Source of the DNA: Kitasatospora sp. A2-31
Lineage (GTDB): Bacteria > Actinomycetota > Actinomycetes > Streptomycetales > Streptomycetaceae
DNA length: 64,000 nt
NCBI RefSeq assembly: GCF_022288725.1
Contig: NZ_JAKNTA010000007.1
Location: 228,966-292,965, forward strand
Direction of reading: 5' to 3'
Shown here: in pieces, positions 24,206 through 32,569 of the stretch
How positions within the stretch are numbered: the first letter of the stretch is position 1
Layout of the letters: each line of letters begins with the position of its first letter
Program-made: the position numbers and the translations under genes
The notes under the pieces: model-generated
The model's input: the letters and a program-made list of their open reading frames with translations, nothing else
Database searches by the model: none
Told to the model about the DNA's origin: nothing

Positions 24206-26446
24206 ATGGACCCGGGCCCCGGCGCACCCGTCGCGGGCGTTCCCGGACTGGACCGGCTGCCGGTCGGGCCCTCGCTGCTGGTCGGCCGCCGCGCGGAGCT
24301 GGCCGCCTTGCGGGCCGCCGCCGTGCGGCCGTCCGACGGGCGCAGCCCGGTGCTGGTGCTGGCCGGCCGCCCGGGCTCCGGCCGTACCACGCTGGCTGTC
24401 CGGTTCGCCGTGACGGTCGCGGCCGACTACCCCGACGGCATCCTGTTCGCCCGCCTCTCCTCGCCGGACGGCGGCCGGGTGCCGCCCGCCCGTGCCGCGC
24501 GCCGGCTGCTGGAGCAGCTCGGTGCGGACGGCGCCGGCGTCCCGCTGCCCGGGGCGGTCGAGGACGGCCGGGACGAGCCGGCCTGCGTGGCCCTGCGGGA
24601 GGCCCTGGCCGGGCGGAAGGTGCTGGTGCTGCTGGACGACGTCCGGGACGCCGGGCAGGTCTGGCCGCTGGTCGCGGACGAGCCCGGCTGCCTGGTGCTG
24701 GCCACCACCGCCGGGCCGCTCACCGGGATCGAGGACATCGACCCGGTCATCCTCGGCGGCCTGGACCGGCAGGCCGCCGCCGAACTGCTGGGCGACCTGG
24801 TCGGCGGGACCCGGATCAGCTGTGACCCGGTCGGTGGGGCCGACCTCGCGGAGGCCTGCGCCTCCCGGCCGGCCGCACTGCGGTTGATGGCGGGGTGGCT
24901 CAGGAGCAATCCGGAGCTGGCCGTCACGGACGCGGCGCGGGAGCTGGCGGAGGCGGTCCGTGAGGCGGACGGGAAGCCCACGGGCGGCCCGGGCCGGAAG
25001 GGGCCTGCGGCGGGATCGGCCGCCGGGCCGTCGACGACGGCGGGGGCTGCGGGGGCTGCGGCGGTCGTCGTCGACGGGGCCGGTGCCGCCGGTGCCGCGG
25101 GTGCCGCCGGTGCCGCAGGAAAGGGGACGGCGGGAGCGGGGACGGCAGGAGAGGCGTCGGTGCGGAAGGGGCCGCTCGGGAAGGGCCGGCCCGGCAGGGC
25201 CGCGGCGGCCGGGGTCCGGGCCGGTCGCGGGGCCGGGACGGGCACGGGGGGCGGGCCCGCCGCCGGGGAGCAGGCACCCGCCGGGCCGGCACGGAACGAG
25301 GCGCCCGCCCCGGCCCGGCCGGCGACCGACCCGGCCGCCTGGGTGAAGCCCGCGCCGGAGCCCGCCGAGCCCGTGCCCGTGCCCGACAACGACCCGCTGA
25401 TCGGCGCCTTCACCCTCCTCTACCGCACGCTGCCCGCCCACCAGGCCAGGATGCTGCGCGCCCTGACTCTCGCTCCCGCCCAGTCCGCCGACCTGCGCAC
25501 CGCCTCCGCCCTGGTCGGCTGCCCGGCGCCGGAGGCCGCCGCCACGCTGGCCGCCCTCGCCGAGCGGGAGCTGCTCGCAGAGGAGCCGCCCGCCGCCGAC
25601 GGCACCCCCCGCTACCGGGTGCCCGGCCGCCTCCACGCCCGATTGGTGCGGCTGCGCGAGGCCGAGGACCGGCCCGCGGAGGTCGAGCTGGCCCGGGCCC
25701 GGCTGCTGGAGCGGCTGGTCCGGCTCACCGACTCCGCCCGTGCGCTGCTCGACCCCGCCGACGGGCCCGGTCCGGAGCCGCTGCCCGGTCCGCTGCGGCT
25801 GCGTTCGGCCGCCGAGGCCCGCGCCTGGCTGCTGGGCGAGCGCGACGTCCTGCTCGGCGCGGTCGCCGACGCGATCGGCCAGGGCGACCTGGACGGTTCG
25901 GCCGGCCGGCTGGTGACCGCCCTGCTCAGGGCGCTGCCGCTGACCGGCGCCGCCGCGCCCGCCGACCTCTACCAGCTGCACGAGCTGGTGCTGACCGTCG
26001 CCGAGCGGCACGGCAAGCCCCGCCGCGCCTCCGCAGCCCTGCTCAACCTGGGCGACCTGCAGGCCGGGGCCGGCCGTTGGGAGCAGGCGGCGGCGCACTA
26101 CCGGGCCGCCCTGGAGCACGCCCGCTCCGCCGACGACGAGGCGCTCTGCGCCCGGGCGCTGGAGGGCGCGGCCGGCTGCCACCGGGCGCTCGGGGACGCC
26201 GTGCGCGCCGCCGACTGGTACGGCCGGGCGCTCGGCCTGCGGCAGTCGATGGGCGACCAGGCGGCGGAGGCCCGGCTGCTCGCCCGGGTGGCCGAGGCGC
26301 ACACCGCGCAGCGCCGTTTCGACGAGGCCGAACGGGAGTACCGGGCGTCCCTCGGGGTGCTGCGGCGCCTCGGCGACGAGCGCGGTCGTCAGGCGGTCGG
26401 GGCCGCCCTCGCCGAGCTGCGGGAACGCCTCGACGCCGGGTGGTAG
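24206..26446 (+). CDS. NB-ARC-like ATPase with TPR C-terminus (STAND-type)
   Basis: A 746-aa protein. The N-terminal nucleotide-binding domain has LLVGRRAELAALRAA, a P-loop GRPGSGRTT at residues 54-62, and Walker B KVLVLLDDVRD, followed by a winged-helix-like region. Residues about 250-400 are a disordered Gly/Ala/Pro linker. The C-terminal third contains TPRs (SAALLNLGDLQAGAGRWEQ, HYRAALEHARSADDE, YRASLGVLRRLGDE). This is the architecture of AfsR/SARP-like STAND proteins without the DNA-binding domain. The Walker A lysine is replaced by Arg60, so ATP hydrolysis may be weak or lost. ATG 24206 follows GAGGAAGA. The target is unknown; regulation or signalling is inferred. Confidence 0.8.
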   Translation: MDPGPGAPVAGVPGLDRLPVGPSLLVGRRAELAALRAAAVRPSDGRSPVLVLAGRPGSGRTTLAVRFAVTVAADYPDGILFARLSSPDGGRVPPARAARRLLEQLGADGAGVPLPGAVEDGRDEPACVALREALAGRKVLVLLDDVRDAGQVWPLVADEPGCLVLATTAGPLTGIEDIDPVILGGLDRQAAAELLGDLVGGTRISCDPVGGADLAEACASRPAALRLMAGWLRSNPELAVTDAARELAEAVREADGKPTGGPGRKGPAAGSAAGPSTTAGAAGAAAVVVDGAGAAGAAGAAGAAGKGTAGAGTAGEASVRKGPLGKGRPGRAAAAGVRAGRGAGTGTGGGPAAGEQAPAGPARNEAPAPARPATDPAAWVKPAPEPAEPVPVPDNDPLIGAFTLLYRTLPAHQARMLRALTLAPAQSADLRTASALVGCPAPEAAATLAALAERELLAEEPPAADGTPRYRVPGRLHARLVRLREAEDRPAEVELARARLLERLVRLTDSARALLDPADGPGPEPLPGPLRLRSAAEARAWLLGERDVLLGAVADAIGQGDLDGSAGRLVTALLRALPLTGAAAPADLYQLHELVLTVAERHGKPRRASAALLNLGDLQAGAGRWEQAAAHYRAALEHARSADDEALCARALEGAAGCHRALGDAVRAADWYGRALGLRQSMGDQAAEARLLARVAEAHTAQRRFDEAEREYRASLGVLRRLGDERGRQAVGAALAELRERLDAGW

Positions 26447-26707
26447 CGAGCGGTTCGGGAGTATTGTCGAAGATGCCCGGTTGGGACGGCTTTGGCGGGA
26501 AGATCGTCTTGGAAGCCTACGAACCTGCCAATGCATCTCGCAGATTTATTCACTTTGGAAGGCTGACACGCCGACTGGGCTTCATTACACTCGAACTCAG
26601 TCGCGCAGCGATCCATGCCTCCGCTCTGCCCGGAGGCTTCCCCCCGTGCGCGTCGCCCGCCGGTCTTCTCCGGTAGGGACCCCCATGGCAAGAGGACGTG
26701 TTTAGCC
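26447..26707 (+). promoter_or_regulatory. AT-richer upstream region of ald
   Basis: This 261-bp gap is clearly less GC-rich than the surrounding coding DNA around 26515-26605 (for example CGCAGATTTATTCACTTTGG and TTCATTACACTCG). It probably contains the ald promoter. AAGAGGAC at 26691-26698 is the ribosome binding site that supports GTG 26708. No operator could be named with confidence. Confidence 0.5.
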
Positions 26708-27823
26708 GTGAAGGTCGGCATCCCCCGCGAGGTCAAGAACCACGAGTACCGCGTGGCCATCACGCCCGCCGGCGTGCATGAGCTGGTCCGCAACGGACAC
26801 GAGGTCTACATCGAGGACAACGCCGGTCTCGGCTCCTCGATCCCCAACGAGGAGTACGTGGCCGCCGGCGCCACCATCCTCCCCACCGCCGACGAGGTGT
26901 GGGCCACCGCCGACCTGCTGCTGAAGGTCAAGGAGCCCATCGCTGAGGAGTACCACCGTCTGCGCAAGGGCCAGACCCTCTTCACGTACCTGCACCTGGC
27001 GGCCGACCGCGCCGGCACCGACGCGCTGATCGCGTCCGGCACCACCGCGATCGCCTACGAGACCGTGCAGCTCGCCAACGGCGCCCTGCCGCTGCTCGCC
27101 CCGATGTCCGAGGTCGCGGGCCGTCTCGCCCCGCAGGTCGGCTCCTACCACCTGATGCGCCCGGCCGGCGGCCGCGGCGTGCTGCCCGGCGGCGTGCCCG
27201 GTACCCACCCGGCCAAGGCCGTCGTCATCGGCGGTGGCGTCTCCGGCTGGCACGCGGCCACCATCGCCATCGGCATGGGCTACGACGTGACCCTGCTCGA
27301 CCGTGACATCAACAAGCTGCGCGAGGCCGACAAGATCTTCGGCACCAAGATCAAGGCCATCGCCTCCAACTCGCTGGAGCTGGAGAAGGCCGTCCTGGAC
27401 GCCGACCTGGTCATCGGCGCCGTGCTGATCCCGGGCGCCAAGGCCCCCAAGCTCGTCACCAACGAGCTGGTCTCCCGCATGAAGCCGGGCTCCGTGCTCG
27501 TCGACATCGCCATCGACCAGGGCGGCTGCTTCGAGGACTCGCACGCGACCACGCACGCCGAGCCGACCTTCCAGGTCCACAACTCGGTCTTCTACTGCGT
27601 GGCCAACATGCCGGGCGCCGTTCCGAACACCTCCACCTACGCGCTCACCAACGCGACGCTGCCGTACGTCGTCGAGCTGGCGAACCGTGGTTGGAAGGAG
27701 GCGCTGCGCCGCGACGCCGCGCTGGCCAAGGGCCTGAACGTGCACGAGGGCCAGATCACCTACGGCGCCGTCGCCGAGGCCTTCGGCCTGGAGTCCGTCT
27801 CCCTGGAGAGCGTCCTCGCCTGA
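26708..27823 (+). CDS. ald: alanine dehydrogenase
   Basis: A 371-aa enzyme that interconverts L-alanine and pyruvate plus ammonia with NAD. It starts VKVGIPREVKNHEYRVAITP, the conserved N-terminus with the pyruvate-binding Arg. TYLHLAADR carries the catalytic His and VDIAIDQGGCFEDS the catalytic Asp. The Rossmann NAD-binding loop is VVIGGGVSGWHAATIA. Length and motifs are normal. GTG 26708 is set by the conserved start and the upstream AAGAGGAC. A GC-rich hairpin follows the stop, so it is probably monocistronic. Alanine catabolism and NADH balance are the known roles. Confidence 0.97.
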   Translation: MKVGIPREVKNHEYRVAITPAGVHELVRNGHEVYIEDNAGLGSSIPNEEYVAAGATILPTADEVWATADLLLKVKEPIAEEYHRLRKGQTLFTYLHLAADRAGTDALIASGTTAIAYETVQLANGALPLLAPMSEVAGRLAPQVGSYHLMRPAGGRGVLPGGVPGTHPAKAVVIGGGVSGWHAATIAIGMGYDVTLLDRDINKLREADKIFGTKIKAIASNSLELEKAVLDADLVIGAVLIPGAKAPKLVTNELVSRMKPGSVLVDIAIDQGGCFEDSHATTHAEPTFQVHNSVFYCVANMPGAVPNTSTYALTNATLPYVVELANRGWKEALRRDAALAKGLNVHEGQITYGAVAEAFGLESVSLESVLA

Positions 27824-27840
27824 CGTCCGACCCCCGGTCC

Positions 27841-27878
27841 GGGCCGGGTCCGCGCCGCGCAGGCGCCGGACCCGGCCC
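27841..27878 (+). terminator. likely ald terminator
   Basis: A GC-rich hairpin 18 bp after the ald stop: GGGCCGGGTCCG at 27841-27852 pairs with CGGACCCGGCCC at 27867-27878 (12 bp). It lacks a T run, as is common for actinobacterial terminators. Confidence 0.65.
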
Positions 27879-28251
27879 GGCCGTGCCGCTTCCCCGGGAG
27901 CTCCCCGGGAGTGGTTCGCAGGCCCCCGACCCTCCCTCCTGCCCGCCCGCGGGCCGGAGGACCCCGTTCCCGGGTCGGGGGCTTCGCCATGCCCGTGAAC
28001 AGGGGGTTGCATCGGCGGGTCGCTCTGTCGTCAATTTCTGTGGGTCGCGTCACCCGACCGCAGAAACGTTAGGGTCAAGAGCCCTCGCATCCCTTGACAG
28101 AGGGTCGCCCGGCAGTCGACACATCCGGCCCACTACCGTGGATTGTGTTGCTGCGAACGCCTTGAACGGCCTAGAGTCGCAAACCGTCGGCATGCTGCCA
28201 CGCTGACGAATCGACATAGAGTCCTGGATGCCCAAGGAGGTAAGACGACTT
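27879..28251 (+). promoter_or_regulatory. upstream region of the ParA-type gene with a strong ribosome binding site
   Basis: A 373-bp region without a gene. A TTGACA hexamer lies at 28094-28099, but no good -10 follows at the normal distance, so it is only a candidate. A strong Shine-Dalgarno sequence, AAGGAGGTAAG at 28233-28243, precedes GTG 28252 by about 9 nt and settles the start of the ParA-type gene against the ATG at 28228. Confidence 0.6.
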
Positions 28252-29418
28252 GTGAATGAGTCGACATTTGCTCCCGGGGGTGGTCAGCCAGGACTGGCGG
28301 AGCACACCGCCGGCCAGCCGAGTGAGGAGTCCGGGGCCCGGCAGGCCACCGTGGGCTCGGCCGAGGTCGGCTCGGTCGCACTCCGTACCTTCGAAGCACG
28401 CCAGAACACAGCACAGGTGACCACGGTGACCGACTACGACGCCGACCTGCCGGCCTACGGCCTGGCCTACGGCGAGATCGCCTACGGCGCCTACGACGAC
28501 CCGGACGCCGAGTACGAGCCGGACCCGGAGTACGCCGCCACGCTGGCCCCCGACGCCGCGCGCCAGCGCCGCGAGCGGGTCGGCCCGACCGGCCGTCCGC
28601 TGCCGTACTTCCCGATCCCCGCGCCGGTGGCCGAGCACGGCCCCGCGCAGATCATCGCGATGTGCAACCAGAAGGGCGGCGTCGGCAAGACCACGTCGAC
28701 CATCAACCTGGGTGCGGCGCTGGCCGAGTACGGCCGCCGCGTGCTCCTCGTCGACTTCGACCCGCAGGGCGCCCTCTCGGTCGGCCTCGGCGTCAACCCG
28801 ATGGAGCTCGACGTCACCGTCTACAACCTGCTCATGGAGCGGGGCCTGACGGCCGATGAGGTGCTGCTGAAGACGGCCGTGCCGGGCATGGACCTGCTGC
28901 CGTCCAACATCGACCTCTCCGCCGCCGAGGTGCAGCTGGTCAGCGAGGTGGCCCGGGAGTCCGCCCTCGCGCGCGCCCTGAAGCCGCTGCTGCCCGACTA
29001 CGACTACGTCATCATCGACTGCCAGCCCTCGCTGGGCCTGCTGACGGTCAATGCCCTGACGGCCGCTCACAGCGTCATCGTCCCGCTGGAGTGCGAGTTC
29101 TTCGCGCTGCGCGGTGTCGCGCTGCTCACCGAGACCATCGAGAAGGTCTGCGAGCGCCTCAACCCCGAGCTGCGCCTGGACGGCATCCTCGCCACCATGT
29201 ACGACTCGCGCACCGTGCACAGCCGCGAGGTGCTGGCACGCGTCGTCGAGGCGTTCGGCGACCACGTCTTCCACACCGTCATCGGGCGCACCGTGCGCTT
29301 CCCGGAGACCACCGTCGCCGGCGAGCCGATCACCACGTACGCGACCAACTCGGTCGGTGCCGCCGCCTACCGCCAGCTCGCCAGGGAGGTGCTCGACCGG
29401 TGCCGCCCCGCCGAGTGA
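28252..29418 (+). CDS. ParA/Soj family ATPase with N-terminal extension
   Basis: A 388-aa cytoplasmic ATPase. The first 130 residues are a variable, acidic, Tyr/Asp-rich extension (TDYDADLPAYGLAYGEIAYG). Then comes the deviant Walker A MCNQKGGVGKTTSTINLG, with KGGVGKT at 141-147, the A' motif LLVDFDPQGALSVGLG, and YVIIDCQPSLGLLTVNAL. ParA-type ATPases move DNA or protein cargo over the nucleoid. This copy lies next to scpA/scpB, as it does in mycobacteria and Streptomyces, and is not the oriC-linked parA. Its stop overlaps the next gene's GTG (GTGA), which points to translational coupling and a shared function. Confidence 0.93.
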   Translation: MNESTFAPGGGQPGLAEHTAGQPSEESGARQATVGSAEVGSVALRTFEARQNTAQVTTVTDYDADLPAYGLAYGEIAYGAYDDPDAEYEPDPEYAATLAPDAARQRRERVGPTGRPLPYFPIPAPVAEHGPAQIIAMCNQKGGVGKTTSTINLGAALAEYGRRVLLVDFDPQGALSVGLGVNPMELDVTVYNLLMERGLTADEVLLKTAVPGMDLLPSNIDLSAAEVQLVSEVARESALARALKPLLPDYDYVIIDCQPSLGLLTVNALTAAHSVIVPLECEFFALRGVALLTETIEKVCERLNPELRLDGILATMYDSRTVHSREVLARVVEAFGDHVFHTVIGRTVRFPETTVAGEPITTYATNSVGAAAYRQLAREVLDRCRPAE

Positions 29419-30155
29419 GTCTCCCGGGTGCCGACGAGCTGTTCCGGACCACCGGGGGGATGGCGCTGTCGCCGTCCCTCGCGCCGCGTCCGGCCGCCGA
29501 GGCGCCCAGACCGGAGACCGCGCGGACCGTCAACGGTGCCGGCGGCAGTCCCGTCGGCGGGACCGGCGCGGACGGCACGGCCGGCACGGACGGCGAGGGC
29601 GTCCAGGGGGCCGTCGACGGGGCCCCCGGGGGCACGGACGCCGCGGGCGGGCCCGGAAGGGCCCGGGAGCGCCGCGGCGCGGGTGCCGCGACGGTGCCCG
29701 CTCCGGCGCAGCCGGGCGGCGCGCACGGGGCCGGAACGGGCGCCGGGGGCGCGCAGGGCGCTTCCCAGGGCGGCGGGGCCGTCGGGGCGCCGGGCGGTGC
29801 GGCCGGTGGCGTGGCGGGTGCCGCGCAGGCCGTGGGCAGCCGGACCGCCGCCTCCGCTGCGCGCCAGCACGCGGCCGCGGCCGAGGAACAGGCGGGCGCC
29901 GCGGGGCGCCCCCGGCCGCGCGGCCGGGCACCGCGCCGTCCCAGCGGGCGGGAGCGGCACGACGAGAAGATCACCGTGTACGTCTCGGCCGAAGAGCTGA
30001 TGGACCTGGAGCACACGCGACTGGTGCTGCGCGGTGAGCACGGCCTTGCGGTGGACCGCGGCCGGATCGTCCGGGAGGCCATCGCCGTGGTGCTGGCCGA
30101 CCTGGAGCAGCGCGGCGAGGCGAGCATCCTGGTCCGGCGGCTGCGCGGGCGCTGA
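29415..30155 (+). CDS. low-complexity protein with a possible ribbon-helix-helix C-terminus
   Basis: A 246-aa protein beginning VSLPGADELFRTTGG. It then has about 130 residues of Gly/Ala/Pro low complexity. The last 60 residues are conserved-looking: HDEKITVYVSAEELMDLEHT, then GLAVDRGRIVREAIAVVLAD. That is a strand followed by two helices, resembling ribbon-helix-helix DNA-binding domains such as those of plasmid ParG/Omega partners of ParA. The GTG overlaps the ParA-type stop by 4 bp. A DNA-binding partner for the ATPase is therefore a reasonable inference, not proven. No other family was recognised. Confidence 0.7.
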   Translation: MSLPGADELFRTTGGMALSPSLAPRPAAEAPRPETARTVNGAGGSPVGGTGADGTAGTDGEGVQGAVDGAPGGTDAAGGPGRARERRGAGAATVPAPAQPGGAHGAGTGAGGAQGASQGGGAVGAPGGAAGGVAGAAQAVGSRTAASAARQHAAAAEEQAGAAGRPRPRGRAPRRPSGRERHDEKITVYVSAEELMDLEHTRLVLRGEHGLAVDRGRIVREAIAVVLADLEQRGEASILVRRLRGR

Positions 30156-30364
30156 CGCGCCGGGGCGCCGGGGCGCTCCGGGACCGGGTGCCGAGCTGCG
30201 GGGGCTGGGTACGGGGTCCGGGGGCGCGGGATCTGGGCGCAGGGCGCGGAGCCGTGAGGGCGCGGGTGCGCCGGGCGCGGATGCCGGGCGCAGGTGCGCC
30301 GGGCGCGGCGTGGCGGTGGCCCCGGCGTGGGGCGGGTGGCGGGTCCGGGTGAAGATGGACCGTC

Positions 30365-31327
30365 ATGCCGAGCAGCCTGGAACCGCCCGCCCCCGTCGGG
30401 ACCGCCCCCGAGGGGGCAGCTCCCTCGGGGACCGCCCCGGTCGGGGCGGTCCCCGGGGGCACCGCCACCGAGACCGTCGAGAGCACCGACGAGTCGCGGG
30501 GCGGCTTCCGGGTGCGGCTGCAGAACTTCGAGGGCCCTTTCGACCTGCTGCTCAGCCTGATCTCCAAGCACAAGCTCGACGTCACCGAGGTGGCGCTGGC
30601 GACCGTCACCGACGAGTTCATGGCGCACATCCGGGCCATGGGCCCGGACTGGGACCTCGACGCCGCGACCGAGTTCCTGGTGGTCGCCGCGACCCTGCTC
30701 GACCTCAAGGCCGCCCGTCTGCTGCCCGCCGCCGAGGTCGAGGACGAGGAGGACCTCGCCCTGCTGGAGGCGCGCGACCTGCTCTTCGCCCGCCTGCTGC
30801 AGTACCGGGCGTACAAGCGGGCGGCCGCCCTGTTCGGCGAGCGCTGGGCCGCCGAGCTGCTCCGGCGCCCGCGGACCGTCGGACTGGAACCGCACCACGC
30901 GCAGCTGCTGCCGGAGGTCGTGATCGGCATCGGCGCGGAGCGGTTCGCGGAGCTGGCGGCCCGGGCCATGGCACCGAAGCCGAAGCCGGTGGTCTACGTC
31001 GACCACATCCACACCCCCCCGGTCAGCGTGCGGGAGCAGGCCGGGCTGGTCGTCGACCTGCTCACCGAGCTGGGCGAGGCGTCCTTCCAACGGCTCGTCG
31101 CGGACGCGCCGGACACGCTGGTGGTGGTCGCCCGGTTCCTGGCCCTGCTGGAGCTCTACCGCGAACGGGTGCTCGACTTCGACCAGCCGGAGGCGCTGGG
31201 TGAGCTGCTGGTCCGCTGGGTGGCCGAGGCGGACCGGGGCGCGGTCGAGGTGACGGACGAGTTCGACCGGCCCGCGGGCGAGTCCGTGGACCGGGCGGAG
31301 CGGGAGAAGAAGGAGGAGCGGCGATGA
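30365..31327 (+). CDS. scpA: segregation and condensation protein A
   Basis: A 320-aa kleisin subunit that bridges the SMC heads and ScpB in the condensin complex. After a Pro/Gly-rich start (about 40 residues), the N-terminal domain reads FRVRLQNFEGPFDLLLSLI with SKHKLDVTEVALATVTDEFM. The C-terminal winged helix is near DFDQPEALGELLVRWVAE. These are normal ScpA features. Its stop overlaps the scpB start (ATGA), as is usual. The 209 bp upstream hold no gene; they are a GC-rich stretch with short repeats. Confidence 0.95.
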   Translation: MPSSLEPPAPVGTAPEGAAPSGTAPVGAVPGGTATETVESTDESRGGFRVRLQNFEGPFDLLLSLISKHKLDVTEVALATVTDEFMAHIRAMGPDWDLDAATEFLVVAATLLDLKAARLLPAAEVEDEEDLALLEARDLLFARLLQYRAYKRAAALFGERWAAELLRRPRTVGLEPHHAQLLPEVVIGIGAERFAELAARAMAPKPKPVVYVDHIHTPPVSVREQAGLVVDLLTELGEASFQRLVADAPDTLVVVARFLALLELYRERVLDFDQPEALGELLVRWVAEADRGAVEVTDEFDRPAGESVDRAEREKKEERR

Positions 31328-32505
31328 CGGGTGGTGCCGAGGGCGGCGGGCGGCCGGCGCGGCGGCCGCTGGGTGTCCCCGGACAGCCGCGCGCCGAGGA
31401 GTGGCTGGAGCCGGCACCCGGCGTGGTGCCGGTCGGCGCGGACCGGCCGGAGCCGGGGCAGGAGCCGGCACCCGGGCCTGGGCCGGAGCCGGAGCCCGGG
31501 CCTGGGCCGGAGCCGGAGCCCGGGCCTGGGCCGGAGCCGGCACCCGGGCCTGGGCCGGAGCCGGAGCCCGGGCCTGGGCCGGAGGCCGTCGGGGGTGAGC
31601 CGGCGAGCGGCGCGGCGCAGGCCGTCCGGCCCGCGGTGAGCCCGGTGGCCGTGGCGGCCGTGGCGGGCACGGCGGCTCCGGCGCCCGTGGCGGACCCGCT
31701 CGTCGTGCACCAGAAGTCGGCCCCTTCGACCTCCCGTGCCGGTGCCGCGGGCAGGGCGGCCGGGCGGCCGGGCCCTGCGCAGGGCATCGAGCGGGGCGAT
31801 GGGCCGGGACTCGGGCCGCAGGCCGGCGAGAGCGCGGGTACGGGCGAGGGCGAGGGCGGGGGCTTCGGCCCGGCCGGACCCGGGCTCAGGGCCGAGCTGG
31901 AGGCGATCCTGATGGTCGTCGACGAGCCGGCCTCGGAGGGCCACCTGGCGTCCGTGCTGGAGCGCCCCCGGGCGGAGGTGACGGCGGCGCTGCGCGACCT
32001 CTCCGCCGAGTACACCGCCCAGGGCCGGGGCTTCGACCTGCGGCTGGTGGCCGGAGGGTGGCGGTTCTACAGCCGGGCCGAGTGCGCGCCGGCCGTCGAG
32101 CGCTTCGTCCTGGACGGCCAGCAGGCCCGGCTGACCCAGGCCGCTCTGGAGACCCTGGCCGTCGTCGCCTACCGTCAGCCGGTGTCCAGATCGCGGGTCT
32201 CGGCCGTCCGGGGTGTGAACTGTGACGGCGTGATGCGTACCCTGGTACAGCGAGGACTGGTGGAAGAGGCCGGATCCGAGCCCGAAACAGGTGCGATCCT
32301 GTATCGGACGACGAACTACTTCCTGGAACGGATGGGGCTCCGCGGCCTGGATGAGCTGCCGGAGCTCGCTCCCTTCCTGCCCGAGGTCGACGACGTGGAA
32401 GCGGAGTCCCTGGAGGGCACGATGATCGCGGAGGCGGTCGCCGCCGCTGCCGTGCAGGCCGCGGACGGCAGTGGCGAGGCCGATCGGGCTGCGCCTGATC
32501 GGTAG
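31324..32505 (+). CDS. scpB: segregation and condensation protein B with a long repeat-bearing N-terminal extension
   Basis: A 393-aa protein; the ScpB core of two winged helices occupies only about residues 180-365. It begins LRAELEAILMVVDEPASEGH and includes LTQAALETLAVVAYRQPVSR and GVMRTLVQRGLVEE. ScpB dimers stabilise ScpA on SMC during chromosome segregation. The first 175 residues are unusual for the family: disordered, with an octapeptide GPGPEPEP repeat encoded by a 24-bp tandem array, then an Ala/Val/Gly-rich stretch. The overlap with scpA indicates co-translation. Confidence 0.93.
   Translation: MTGGAEGGGRPARRPLGVPGQPRAEEWLEPAPGVVPVGADRPEPGQEPAPGPGPEPEPGPGPEPEPGPGPEPAPGPGPEPEPGPGPEAVGGEPASGAAQAVRPAVSPVAVAAVAGTAAPAPVADPLVVHQKSAPSTSRAGAAGRAAGRPGPAQGIERGDGPGLGPQAGESAGTGEGEGGGFGPAGPGLRAELEAILMVVDEPASEGHLASVLERPRAEVTAALRDLSAEYTAQGRGFDLRLVAGGWRFYSRAECAPAVERFVLDGQQARLTQAALETLAVVAYRQPVSRSRVSAVRGVNCDGVMRTLVQRGLVEEAGSEPETGAILYRTTNYFLERMGLRGLDELPELAPFLPEVDDVEAESLEGTMIAEAVAAAAVQAADGSGEADRAAPDR
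31471..31587 (+). repeat. 24-bp in-frame tandem repeat inside scpB
   Basis: Four full 24-bp units and a partial fifth: units start at 31471, 31495, 31519, 31543 and 31567, each beginning CCCGGGCCTGGGCCGGAG. The units are nearly identical (the third has CA in place of AG at its end) and encode PGPGPEPE-type octapeptides in the frame of ScpB. Confidence 0.95.
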
Positions 32506-32569
32506 GGGGCGGTGAGGTCGGCCGAAACGACCGCACAGCCCAGACGGAAAACGACGTACGGACACTTTG

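Noticed and set aside
28228..28251. ATG 28228 as start of the ParA-type gene
   Set aside because: The AAGGAGG Shine-Dalgarno at 28233-28239 would then lie inside the gene; it is correctly placed for GTG 28252.
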